Assembly (NCBI GenBank): GCA_028702315.1
Contig: JAQVPA010000004.1
Coordinates: forward strand, 1 to 50,732
DNA from: Candidatus Margulisiibacteriota bacterium
Lineage (GTDB): Bacteria; Margulisbacteria; WOR-1; O2-12-FULL-45-9; XYB2-FULL-48-7
Length of the DNA: 50,732 bases
Direction: 5' to 3'
In this document: positions 1 to 9,309 of the stretch, in pieces
How positions within the stretch are numbered: the stretch's first letter is position 1
How the letters are laid out: every line of letters starts with the position of its first letter
Made by a program: the position numbers and the translations under genes
The notes under the pieces: model-generated
The model's database searches: none
What the model was told of the DNA's origin: nothing
What the model saw: the letters and a program-made list of their open reading frames with translations, nothing else

Positions 1-36
1 AAGCAAAACGATCATATTCACGGTCATGATCTATTA

Positions 37-267
37 TTATAGGGCCAAAACCGGTTTTGGTAAACCGTAAATAGTTTCTTCCATCTGCTCTTTAGTTGTC
101 GGAAAGTTTTCCGGTTCGCCCAAAACCAGCTCGGGAAATTTCCGGGAGGCGAAGAAGCAAAGGGGGGAATGGGCCGGATCGGGATTGGCTACGGTGCGAA
201 TAGTATAGTTATCCCGGTCTGGGCCCGTTCTTTTGATGGCAAGGCTAGGCATGGAGAAATTTTTCAT
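37..267 (-). CDS. hypothetical small protein
   Basis: ORF 37..294; internal Met (MKNFSMPS) is a plausible start; no recognised domain. Confidence 0.35.
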   Translation of the reverse strand: MKNFSMPSLAIKRTGPDRDNYTIRTVANPDPAHSPLCFFASRKFPELVLGEPENFPTTKEQMEETIYGLPKPVLAL

Positions 268-324
268 TCGAACTTCCATTTGATTATATATCAATAAAAA
301 ATGCGGTAAATTTTGGATAGGGGG

Positions 325-1911
325 CTATTTCACCTTAATGATCAGTGAATAACTATCGCTGGCCAAAATCTCAACATTTTTACGGATTGTAATTTTGTCC
401 CAGCTTTGCTTGTCACTCAGGATCAAGGTGTTTTTCCGGCGCACAGTTGAATTGAGCTCGTCTGCTCCCCAAAGGTAACCATCCGCCGGTCCGGTAATGA
501 AATCGACGTATTGGAGATCCGGACTATAGAAAAGATTTCGATCGTGGGGGCGGTAAATGTAGAACTTATATCCTTTGGCCCGGTATTTGCTTACTAGCGC
601 GGGCCATTTAAGATCGGGATTGAAATCGTCCGCTATCGGCTTCGTATTATAGAAAAGAACACTATAAGCAAGACAAACTAGCGCGAAGCTGACCGCCAAC
701 TTTGTCTTACTCGGCCTCCAAAAATAAATTGTCAGTGCTGTGAGGGCGGCGACAAAACAGGCGATCGGGATGATCGCCGCGACCAAACTAAATCCTTGAG
801 GATTGACCGGCTTAATGAGTAAGGTGATCAGGAGGAGCGCAAAGAGTGATAAGAAGAACAATTGGAAGCCGGAGACTAAACGCCTCGGTTTCCATCCCAA
901 ACTAATGAGCCTTATCCCTGCCAGAATTGCCAGCGGAGGGACGAAAACGGTAAAGGTCCGTAGGTCGCTTTGCTTATAAAAAAATAAGAGAAATAAAAAA
1001 TTTGACCAAAACCAAATATTGCAAAAAACATTAAGATTCGGCTTCTGCCAGCGAAGTTTTAAGGCAGTCAGAGCGAGCGGCGTCCAAGGAAATACCGTGA
1101 GAAGCAAAAAACCTATGATGGAATAATAAAAACCAAGACCAAGATACCCCGTGTTATATTTGCTGGTGATGGTGATACTCTTGAGATAGGGGATGAATTG
1201 GTCTTTCAGAGCCAGGGATTGTAAACCGAGTGTTGCGGCGATCAATAGCAGGGAAAGCAGAGAATAGAGTAACGCGTAACGAGTAACGCGTGCATTGAGT
1301 AGCTTTTTACGGTCGGCAGGATTAAAAATGATTAAAAATAACAATGTCAGCACAGGGAGAATAATTCCGAAGCCGGCCTTTACCAAAAAACCGCAGGCTA
1401 GGGAGATTGTGAAAACAAGAAGACAAATGGGATTGTTTCTCCTTAGAAAAGCGTAAAGCGACAAGTTGGCAGTCATCACAAATAGCGTCAACAAGACATC
1501 GAGTTTGGGCGCGCGGGAATAAACGATCAGAACCAAACTGGTCGCGGTTATAAGCGTTGAGTAAAGAGCGATCTTTTTCGAGGCCAGGCGGGCAAGAAAA
1601 AAGAAAAGGATCAACAGAATAACCAAGTAATAAAGGATATTGGGGAGGTGGATTGTCAATTCATTAATTCCAACGATCTTTGGCAGCCAGGCCAACAACC
1701 AGAGTCCGAGCGGCGGCTTGTCGAAAAATGATGACGGATCACCGGGGGTCACCAGCGGCGCCAGCCACTGATTGTGGACGATCATATTCTTGGCGGCCAG
1801 CGCGTAAGCGGAGGCATCATCGTTTAAGAGGGGATTACGGGGCAGGGTCAGAAAGGAAACCACTAGAAAAAAAGTGAGGATCAAGATAAGAAAAAGGTGA
1901 TTACGGCTCAC
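325..1911 (-). CDS. ArnT/PMT-like membrane glycosyltransferase
   Basis: Multi-TM protein with N-terminal DDASAYALAAKNM and SSFFDKPPLGLWL motifs typical of GT39/GT83 (dolichyl-P-mannose/ArnT-like) families. Confidence 0.8.
   Translation of the reverse strand: MSRNHLFLILILTFFLVVSFLTLPRNPLLNDDASAYALAAKNMIVHNQWLAPLVTPGDPSSFFDKPPLGLWLLAWLPKIVGINELTIHLPNILYYLVILLILFFFLARLASKKIALYSTLITATSLVLIVYSRAPKLDVLLTLFVMTANLSLYAFLRRNNPICLLVFTISLACGFLVKAGFGIILPVLTLLFLIIFNPADRKKLLNARVTRYALLYSLLSLLLIAATLGLQSLALKDQFIPYLKSITITSKYNTGYLGLGFYYSIIGFLLLTVFPWTPLALTALKLRWQKPNLNVFCNIWFWSNFLFLLFFYKQSDLRTFTVFVPPLAILAGIRLISLGWKPRRLVSGFQLFFLSLFALLLITLLIKPVNPQGFSLVAAIIPIACFVAALTALTIYFWRPSKTKLAVSFALVCLAYSVLFYNTKPIADDFNPDLKWPALVSKYRAKGYKFYIYRPHDRNLFYSPDLQYVDFITGPADGYLWGADELNSTVRRKNTLILSDKQSWDKITIRKNVEILASDSYSLIIKVK
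1270..1290 (-). repeat. heptamer array (x3) inside glycosyltransferase
   Basis: TAACGCG TAACGAG TAACGCG; encodes RVTRYAL. Confidence 0.75.
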
Positions 1912-3284
1912 GGTATCAAGCCGCCTTTAAATCCTTCACAGTGATAGATCTCCGTCAGGTTAGGCAAGTTGGCGTCCTTGTTGAATATCCTTTTGTGCGG
2001 TTCGATCCAGACCTTTTTAAACAGTGGCCGAAGTTTTGCGTGTAGTGGTGTTTCGTTAATAACAAAATAAATAATATTGTCTCCAATTTTAATCTCTGGT
2101 TTTCCCCAGAGGTCAGCTTGGCGGAGCCGGCCGGGTGCCATCCAGGTCCGGACTTTACCATGGAAAGAGACCAACCCGAGTAATCCCAGGTCGTTAACAA
2201 AGACAAAAGTTTGGCCATTCTTTGGCGAAGAGTTAGCAATGAATTTCGGCAGTTCAGCATTAATCGTGAATTCTTTTCCCCGCAGTTCAACCGGAATCGG
2301 GTAAAGGAATAAATAGTAGGCAAAGCCGGCGGCGTTCACCAGCAGGGCGAAGAAGATGAACGTGCCGATCACCCAGCGCTTGGCCCGGTGCAGATCCAGG
2401 ATCGCTGGCAGATAGGCGCTGGCCAGCCAGTGTCCGCCAATCGCAATCGAAGGGCTGATAAGGGCAAAAGGGACAAAAACGGCTGCGGCAAAGGACTTCA
2501 GTAACAATCGTTCCCGTTTGGCAAAAAAGATTAAATAAACCGTTGAAATGAAAAGTGGCGGAGTGAAGAGCACCATTTGCAGGCCAAAGAAAGTGACCAG
2601 GTTTTTAATGATTTCCGGCGAGGCGATGACTCTTTTTCCGATAAATAGGAAAGAAGCTCCGCCCAAGGCCAGATTCCAGATAATGACCGGTGAAAAGATG
2701 GCCAGGCCGAGAAGGGCGGCCAGATAAGGTTCTTTACGGCCGAGCCAGGCACGGTGTTCTTTGCTGAACAACAGAAAACACAATACCCCAAAGGGGAAAA
2801 AGACCATCACATAGTCGCTTAACAGTCCAAGACCGGCTGTCAGGCCCAGCAGATACCAGTAAAGAGGCCGCTCAGTCTTGATAACCTTGATAAACAGATA
2901 AAAACTTAACGCCCAGAAAAAAAAGAAGATGGTTTGCGGGACCAAGAACATCCCGCCGCCAAAAAAGGTCGGGACAAGATTGAAAATAACGGCGGCGACC
3001 ATTCCTGCGCGCTGGCCGTAGAGCTCTTTGCCAGTCAAATAAATGATCCAGGTGATCAGCAGGACAAAGCCGATCGCCCCTAGCCGGATCGACATTTCGC
3101 TGTTGCCAAAAATTGACCGGAGAATAAAATTGACGTAAGCAATCATTGGTGGGTGGTCAATATAACTAAGGTCGAGATGATTTGACCAGAGCCAGTAATA
3201 AGCTTCGTCGCCGATCAGCGGGAAATAGGGTGCGGCAAATAATTTTACCGCGTTGATGATAACCAGGAAAATCATAAGATTCAT
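1908..3284 (-). CDS. GT39/GT83-like membrane glycosyltransferase
   Basis: Multi-TM, DEAYYWLWSNHLDLSYIDHPPMIAY motif; start refined to MNLMIF (TATAAT 6 nt upstream). Confidence 0.78.
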   Translation of the reverse strand: MNLMIFLVIINAVKLFAAPYFPLIGDEAYYWLWSNHLDLSYIDHPPMIAYVNFILRSIFGNSEMSIRLGAIGFVLLITWIIYLTGKELYGQRAGMVAAVIFNLVPTFFGGGMFLVPQTIFFFFWALSFYLFIKVIKTERPLYWYLLGLTAGLGLLSDYVMVFFPFGVLCFLLFSKEHRAWLGRKEPYLAALLGLAIFSPVIIWNLALGGASFLFIGKRVIASPEIIKNLVTFFGLQMVLFTPPLFISTVYLIFFAKRERLLLKSFAAAVFVPFALISPSIAIGGHWLASAYLPAILDLHRAKRWVIGTFIFFALLVNAAGFAYYLFLYPIPVELRGKEFTINAELPKFIANSSPKNGQTFVFVNDLGLLGLVSFHGKVRTWMAPGRLRQADLWGKPEIKIGDNIIYFVINETPLHAKLRPLFKKVWIEPHKRIFNKDANLPNLTEIYHCEGFKGGLIP

Positions 3285-3356
3285 GCTAAAATTATAACAT
3301 ATGCCCAACGTTCATAATATCGGCTTAATGGTGACCTGCGATGAGGGCGAGAAAAA

Positions 3357-4352
3357 ATGAAGATATTAGTAATAAAGATCGGCGCAATCGGGGATGTTTT
3401 GCGGACGACATCGATTTTGCCCGGCTTAAAAGAAAAATATGGCGAAGTTGAGATCGATTGGCTGACCTCCGGAGTGTCTCAAGAGTTGCTTGATGGTAAT
3501 CCGTATTTGAGGCGCGTTTATATTTGGGGGCAAGATGATATCGATGGTGATTATGACCTGGTGCTCGGCCTCGAGGATGAAAGAGATGTCTGTCGTTTGG
3601 TTTCTAATTTAAATGCAAAACAGGTTATTGGTGCTTACCTGGATGAAGGAAAGGTTGTTTATACCCCGTCTGCTTGGTTTGACATGTCGATGATCTCTAA
3701 ATACGGGATCGTTCAGGCGAATAAGCTCAAGAAAGCGAATAACAAAACATACCAGCAACATCTGGCTGACCTGCTAGGAATAAAGGTCTCTCCTTATGTT
3801 TTTAAATTAAATCCCGACGAAATAGAATATGGCCGCAAAGTGGTCAGGGATTTGGGGATCACTAAGAATGATATTGTTATTGGCGTGAACACCGGAGCGG
3901 GGAAAAGGTGGCCGCAGAAGAGCTGGGGAATGGAGCAAACGATCGATCTGGTCAAAAAACTGAAGAAGGAGCTTGGAGCTGTTTCACTGATCCTTGGTGG
4001 AGGGGATGAACGGGAACGAAATAATATCATTGCTAAGGAAACCGGGATGCCGGAAGCCGGAGTTCATTCTTTAAGAGGATTTGCCGCGATAATTAATCAA
4101 TGCCGTGTTCTATTGTCGAGCGACAGCCTGGCGATGCACTTTGGAATCGCGGTCGGCCGGCGGTTGGTGGTTTTTTTCGGCCCGACTTCAGCGGCCGAAA
4201 TCGAGCTTTACGGCCTGGGGGAGAAGTTAACATCAGCAATGGATTGTCTGGTCTGCTATAAGAAAAAATGCGACCTTAAGCCAAATTGCATGGACCAACT
4301 ATTGGTCCCAGAGGTTTTTAATTCGATTTCCCGCCTCGTCCGACCGGGATAG
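3357..4352 (+). CDS. glycosyltransferase family 9 (heptosyltransferase-like)
   Basis: MKILVIKIGAIGDVLRTTSILPGLK N-terminus and GAGKRWPQKSW / SSDSLAMHFGIA motifs. Confidence 0.85.
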   Translation: MKILVIKIGAIGDVLRTTSILPGLKEKYGEVEIDWLTSGVSQELLDGNPYLRRVYIWGQDDIDGDYDLVLGLEDERDVCRLVSNLNAKQVIGAYLDEGKVVYTPSAWFDMSMISKYGIVQANKLKKANNKTYQQHLADLLGIKVSPYVFKLNPDEIEYGRKVVRDLGITKNDIVIGVNTGAGKRWPQKSWGMEQTIDLVKKLKKELGAVSLILGGGDERERNNIIAKETGMPEAGVHSLRGFAAIINQCRVLLSSDSLAMHFGIAVGRRLVVFFGPTSAAEIELYGLGEKLTSAMDCLVCYKKKCDLKPNCMDQLLVPEVFNSISRLVRPG

Positions 4353-4779
4353 AAAAGCCGAAGCGCATCGCGTTTTCATTATTTCTTTCGTTGGCTTCCG
4401 TTACGTTGTTCAGATAATCGGCCGAAACCTTGATCTGAATCGCTTCTCTAGTTGCCATATAATAATCCACGGTAGTAAAGATACTTTCCCCCGGCTTTAG
4501 CGGTGCGATTTGGCGCCGGAAAGATTTGCTTTTATTCCCTTTTAATGACAGATTGGAAACCGATTTACCGGAAGGAACTTTACCGATATTTTTAACGGTA
4601 TAAGCGATTGTGACCTTGTTTTTGCCCTCACCAGTCGGGGTGACAGTGATCTTTGAGACCACCAGATCCGGCTGGCCTTTGACTATCAGCGTCGGCGAAG
4701 TAGTTTTGCCATGCACGGCTGTGAACAGCAGACAAATTAAGGCCAAAAACATAGCAAATATTGTGGTTCTGTTTCTCAT
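4318..4779 (-). CDS. exported CARDB-domain-like protein
   Basis: Signal peptide, PDLVVSKITVTPTGEGKNKVTIAYTVKNIGKVPSG pattern; SD GGAGGAAA upstream of refined ATG. Confidence 0.65.
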   Translation of the reverse strand: MRNRTTIFAMFLALICLLFTAVHGKTTSPTLIVKGQPDLVVSKITVTPTGEGKNKVTIAYTVKNIGKVPSGKSVSNLSLKGNKSKSFRRQIAPLKPGESIFTTVDYYMATREAIQIKVSADYLNNVTEANERNNENAMRFGFSIPVGRGGKSN

Positions 4780-4875
4780 AGTTTTCCTCCTAACCAAAAT
4801 CAAATAACATTGAAATTATAACACATGAGTCATCAATAATCCCTCGCCCTGAACTTGTTCGCGTGAAATTTGACC

Positions 4876-4917
4876 ACTTATGCAGCATTATATCTTTACC
4901 AATAATGCTGCATAAGT
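4876..4917. repeat. 16-bp perfect inverted repeat
   Basis: ACTTATGCAGCATTAT - ATCTTTACCA - ATAATGCTGCATAAGT. Confidence 0.85.
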
Positions 4918-4984
4918 CGGGAAAACGCTGAAAAAGGGGTGAAAACGACTACCAGCCAAATTACCTGCCGAAAATGTTTGTTCT

Positions 4985-6127
4985 TCATCGCAGACTTTCA
5001 GCCGCCAGCCGGGCGATCTTGTCGGTCGCCCCCCAGACCGGCTTGCTCTCTTTACCGATCTGGCTCATCGTGGCCATCAATTGTTTATTATTTAAGACGC
5101 CGATGATCTGCCCGGCTTTTTCTTCCGCTGTCCCGGTCACGATCTTCATCGAATCGCCGGTGATCTTATGGATCTCCTTCCAACGGCGCATAGTTGTTTG
5201 GGCCCCGCTTCCCGGAAAACAGATGACCGGCGTGCCGAAGGCAACCGCTTGTTCATTGGCAATTCCCGCCAGGCCAATGATCAACTGGGAGCGGACGCAG
5301 ACATCGCCGAATTTCCCTTCGGCGATGAGCACTGTTGTTCCGCCGGTGGAAACAAGTTTCCGGTTATCAATTAGCGACCAATTCGTTTTTTCGATTGCCT
5401 TTTTTATCTTTTCTTTATCAAGAGTTGAAGCGATCAAACCGAGCAGCGGCTTCTTTCTGGCCATCAAGTCCAGGACTTCAAGGATCATCTTTAAATTTGC
5501 GTACGCTTCTTCCCGGGTGCCGGGCAATATTCCGATAACGGTCGTTTCTTTGGCAATACCGAATTCTTCCCCGGTCACTGGGACGTAATCCATTACCCAG
5601 CTGCCGAGATAGAGGGAGGGGAGGCCAAGCTTTTTCAGGTAGTCATCTGTTTCTTTGTCCTGGACAATGATATTTTTACAAAATCTTTTCATCAGCCAGA
5701 GTTCAATTGGCCAGTAGCCGGCGATCTTGACCGATTTTGGACCGTCGACAAAGATCAGCGGCTTCTTGAGGAAAAAACCGCAGAGAGCGACGACGTAAGC
5801 GTCGCCGACCGCGACGACCAGGTCGGTCTCGTGCCGCAGGCGGCGGAGCAGGCGAATGTGCTTGGAGAATATCCCGAAGAAACCGGCCAGGATATCTTGA
5901 AAAAAATAGAAAAAACCTTCTTTCGCAAAGCCGCCGCTGGGGAGTGTCCTTTTTAGGCCGAGATTCTCGATCTCTTGTTTATCATAAGCTTTACCCAGTC
6001 CGACCAGGGCCAAGCCTTTAATGGCCACATTGGGCGCCAGTATTTTTAGTTTTGCGCCGATCATCGCGGCCGCCAGGTCTTCGGCGTGGCCATTACTGAC
6101 CAGTAATACTTGTTTACTTTTCGGCAT
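4985..6127 (-). CDS. lipid-A-disaccharide synthase-related protein
   Basis: VLLVSNGHAEDLAAAMIGAKL start and ILPGTREEAYANLK; LpxB-related family. Confidence 0.7.
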   Translation of the reverse strand: MPKSKQVLLVSNGHAEDLAAAMIGAKLKILAPNVAIKGLALVGLGKAYDKQEIENLGLKRTLPSGGFAKEGFFYFFQDILAGFFGIFSKHIRLLRRLRHETDLVVAVGDAYVVALCGFFLKKPLIFVDGPKSVKIAGYWPIELWLMKRFCKNIIVQDKETDDYLKKLGLPSLYLGSWVMDYVPVTGEEFGIAKETTVIGILPGTREEAYANLKMILEVLDLMARKKPLLGLIASTLDKEKIKKAIEKTNWSLIDNRKLVSTGGTTVLIAEGKFGDVCVRSQLIIGLAGIANEQAVAFGTPVICFPGSGAQTTMRRWKEIHKITGDSMKIVTGTAEEKAGQIIGVLNNKQLMATMSQIGKESKPVWGATDKIARLAAESLR

Positions 6128-6974
6128 AGGGGGGGAGGAGGGCTCCTTTAAGCGCGATTAATAATACTTGAAAATAGGCGGCCAATCTTCGCTTATCAGC
6201 GATCGGATATAAGAGCAGGGAAAAGAAAAGAGCCAAGAGCATCGCCAAAACAAGGAGGAGTCGGTAGATTTGATAAACAAAGTTGCCGTAATGCTTGCGG
6301 CAGAAATAGAGCCCGCCGCGGAACCCTTCGACGAATATTTTCTGGTTGAACTTCTTGGTGGTGTAGCCGCCGTAATGGATGACTTCAGCATCAGGGACGA
6401 AATATATCTGCCAGCCGGCTTTCCTGATCCGGCGGCACCAATCAAGGTCATCATTAGAGAAAAAGAAGTTTTCATCAAGACCGCCGACCCGGTCGATCAC
6501 TTCGCGCCGGACGAGGAGGGCGGCGCCGAGAACGTAATCGACCATCACCGGTCTCTTGGCCAGCCAGAACCGCCGGTTGAACAAGCCTCCCTGGTGCTGG
6601 GGCGTGCCGTCCTGGTTCAGCAGTTTGGGGCCGCAGGCACCGGCTTTGATGTTCCGGTCCATGAACTCGACCAGTTTGTCGAGCGCTCGGTCTTTAACGA
6701 CCGTATCGGTGTTGAGCAGTAAAGCGTATCTTCCTTGATAAATATCCAAGCCTTTATTATTGCCGCGGCTAAAGCCGAGATTTTCTTTGCTTCTGATAAT
6801 CTTGACCTCGGGGAATTCCCTGGAGACCAACTGGACCGAATTATCAGTCGAGTTATTGTCGACCATGATAACTTCGAAAGACAGCTTTTTAGTGTTCTCG
6901 TAGACCGAATAGAGACACTCCCGGAGCAATTTTTCGCCGTTATAATTAACAATAATAATTGACAGATCGATCAT
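6114..6974 (-). CDS. glycosyltransferase family 2
   Basis: IDLSIIIVNYNGEKLLRECLYSVYENT, DNNSTDNS, LLLNTDT, DLDWCRRIRKAGW. Confidence 0.88.
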   Translation of the reverse strand: MIDLSIIIVNYNGEKLLRECLYSVYENTKKLSFEVIMVDNNSTDNSVQLVSREFPEVKIIRSKENLGFSRGNNKGLDIYQGRYALLLNTDTVVKDRALDKLVEFMDRNIKAGACGPKLLNQDGTPQHQGGLFNRRFWLAKRPVMVDYVLGAALLVRREVIDRVGGLDENFFFSNDDLDWCRRIRKAGWQIYFVPDAEVIHYGGYTTKKFNQKIFVEGFRGGLYFCRKHYGNFVYQIYRLLLVLAMLLALFFSLLLYPIADKRRLAAYFQVLLIALKGALLPPYAEK

Positions 6975-7690
6975 CGATTCTTAAAAGGGTGCCTGATCTT
7001 GTAAAAAGTTAAAGCGAGCAGGTGCTGGATATACTGATGGGTTTCGCGCCACCCCATTTTGCTTTCGCCAGCGGCGCGTTCGACGAAGACGATCGGGTAT
7101 TCGACGACTTTTCCCTGATGATTTCCCTTGACCATCAATTCCAGGCCGACTTTGCAGCCGATCGGATTGATCTCGGCCCCGGCAAGTATTTTTTTGTCGA
7201 ACATAAAGTAACCGGCGGTCAGATCGTGCACCGGCGTCAGGAATTTGCCGAGCTGGCGGGCTCCCCAGGAGAAGAACTTCCGATACCAGATCCATTTCGA
7301 CGTCCCGCCGCCGCTGACGTGGCGGCTGCCGACTACCAGAAGAGCTTTCCCCTCGGCGATCAATTCGTACATATGGGGGAGGGCTTCGGGCGGGTGGCTT
7401 AGGTCGGCGTCCATGACGCAGACGACCGCGGCGTTGGCCAGGCGGATCCCGTCGAGGATCGCCGGGCCGGGGCCGACACGCTGCGGCCGGACGTAGACGC
7501 GGACCGGGTAATCGGTCGCCATTTTCTGCGCCGCCGCCGTCGTCCCGTCGGGCGAGCTATCGTCGACAATCAGGATCTCTTCGTTGATCTTGAAGTGCTT
7601 CAGCGCGTCATGGATGCGGAGGATGATTGTTTCGATGTTCTTGCTCTCGTTATAGGTTGGGATGACAACTGTCAGTTCAGGTTTTTTCAT
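6971..7690 (-). CDS. polyprenol monophosphomannose synthase-like GT2
   Basis: LTVVIPTYNESKNIETII, DDSSPDGT, VMDADLSHPPE. Confidence 0.88.
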   Translation of the reverse strand: MKKPELTVVIPTYNESKNIETIILRIHDALKHFKINEEILIVDDSSPDGTTAAAQKMATDYPVRVYVRPQRVGPGPAILDGIRLANAAVVCVMDADLSHPPEALPHMYELIAEGKALLVVGSRHVSGGGTSKWIWYRKFFSWGARQLGKFLTPVHDLTAGYFMFDKKILAGAEINPIGCKVGLELMVKGNHQGKVVEYPIVFVERAAGESKMGWRETHQYIQHLLALTFYKIRHPFKNR

Positions 7691-7692
7691 GA

Positions 7693-9309
7693 TTAATAAA
7701 GGACCAGCAAATCTCCTTTTTTGTCTAATATTTTAACCCTCCGAGGGAGAGCAGGTTTAATTTTTTCATATTCATCCGTCGTTGTAAAGAGATATCTTCC
7801 TTTTTTACTAAGGAAAAAGTTTACGGCCTTCATATTTTCGAGGAATTTTACCGGTTTAGGGCTGTGCAGAACGATGCTCGGGCGGTTGCCAACGTTATAA
7901 ACGGCGATTTGATCTCCTGGCTGTATCTTTTCCGCTAACTCCAATCCCAATGGCTTTGCCCCTTTATATTTTTCAATCGCGGGGAGCGCCTGAAGGGTCA
8001 ATGATCCGACCAGGATAAAGACCATCAAAGAGATCAAAATGAATGAGAGTTGATATCGCTTGAAGAGAAAAAAGATTATTGATAATAGCGAGCCGCTGAC
8101 CAGAATAGCGGCCAATGTATAGAGTTGCGGGAGTAGTTTTTGATACGGGCCGGAATATTGGCTGCCGGCGATCACGGCGGCGATCATTAGCAATATGACC
8201 ACCACCGCAAATAGGAAGTAGGCGATCAGGAAGTCGCGATCGTGTTTTTTGCGGCTGCCCAAAAACTCATCCCATAGCCTCCCCACCATGATTGCCAGGA
8301 AAGGGTAAAGCGGCAAGATATAATTCGGGATCTTTGTCTGCGCGATCGAAAAAACGATAAAGGCGGGCAAGATAAAACATAATGACAAAAGTTCCGGGTC
8401 GTTTTTCCGATTCTTGAAGGTTTGCCATAAACCTAAGGGTATAAACTGCGACCAGGGCGCGAAACCAAGCAAAAGAGCAAAGAAATAGTAGTACCAGGGA
8501 CCGGCATGTCCCGAGACCGCGCCCTGGAAACGGGAGAGGAAGAGAAAGCCGAGCGCGAAATCGAGAAAAACTCTGCCGTGGATCAGGTATTCAGCGACAT
8601 ACCAAGGGAGTCCGATTACAAGGATGACAAGGAACCCAAGGAGAAAATGGATATCAAGGAGTTTTTTGAGTTCATTTTTAAATAACAGAAAAAGGAAAAC
8701 AGCGCAGGCGGGCAGGGCGACTGCCAGCAAGCCTTTAATAAGCAAGCCTAAACCCAATGGGACGAAAGAAAGCAAAAGAGAGCGCTGATCTCCATCCGAA
8801 TACCATTTATACCAAAGCAGTAGGCTTAGCGTCATGAATAAAGTTAGGACAATATCGAGTTCCGCTATTCTGGACTGGACTAGGAATTGGAAAGCGGTCA
8901 TAACGATAATGCCAGAGAAAAAACCGGTCCGTTCATTGTAAAACTTTTTTCCCAGAGCGTAAGTGGTTAATACGGTCAGGACGCCGCAGAACGCCGCCCA
9001 AAAGCGCATCGCCCATTCATTGAAGCCGATCAATTTGGATAAAGCTGCCGCCAGCCAGTAAAAAAGCGGTGGTTTATCAAAAATTATCCCGCCATTGTAA
9101 TGCAGCGTCAGCCAGTCGCCACTGTTTAAAATATTCTTCACAAATTCGCCATAGGTGGTTTCTGCTGCATCATAGAGAGAGAAGGAGCCTAGTTTGAAAA
9201 AGTATAAAAGGGAAGCAAGGGTGGCTAATAGTAACGCGTAACGCGTAATGCGTAATGTGAATACATTGTACCCGTTACCCGTTACTCTATTCTCGTTACT
9301 TGCCTTCAT
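7693..9309 (-). CDS. ArnT-like membrane glycosyltransferase
   Basis: DAAETTYGEFVKNILNSGDWLTLHYNGGIIFDKPPLFYWL motif; N-terminal ~27 aa encoded by a heptamer array. Confidence 0.82.
   Translation of the reverse strand: MKASNENRVTGNGYNVFTLRITRYALLLATLASLLYFFKLGSFSLYDAAETTYGEFVKNILNSGDWLTLHYNGGIIFDKPPLFYWLAAALSKLIGFNEWAMRFWAAFCGVLTVLTTYALGKKFYNERTGFFSGIIVMTAFQFLVQSRIAELDIVLTLFMTLSLLLWYKWYSDGDQRSLLLSFVPLGLGLLIKGLLAVALPACAVFLFLLFKNELKKLLDIHFLLGFLVILVIGLPWYVAEYLIHGRVFLDFALGFLFLSRFQGAVSGHAGPWYYYFFALLLGFAPWSQFIPLGLWQTFKNRKNDPELLSLCFILPAFIVFSIAQTKIPNYILPLYPFLAIMVGRLWDEFLGSRKKHDRDFLIAYFLFAVVVILLMIAAVIAGSQYSGPYQKLLPQLYTLAAILVSGSLLSIIFFLFKRYQLSFILISLMVFILVGSLTLQALPAIEKYKGAKPLGLELAEKIQPGDQIAVYNVGNRPSIVLHSPKPVKFLENMKAVNFFLSKKGRYLFTTTDEYEKIKPALPRRVKILDKKGDLLVLY
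9231..9298 (-). repeat. inverted pair of heptamer arrays at the 5' end of a glycosyltransferase gene
   Basis: GTAACGC GTAACGC GTAATGC GTAATGT / spacer / CCCGTTA CCCGTTA CTCTATT CTCGTTA. Confidence 0.8.

Noticed and set aside
4876-4917. Integron attC site
   Set aside because: Perfect symmetric stem lacks the RYYYAAC/GTTRRRY ends and the asymmetric bulges of attC; no integrase nearby.
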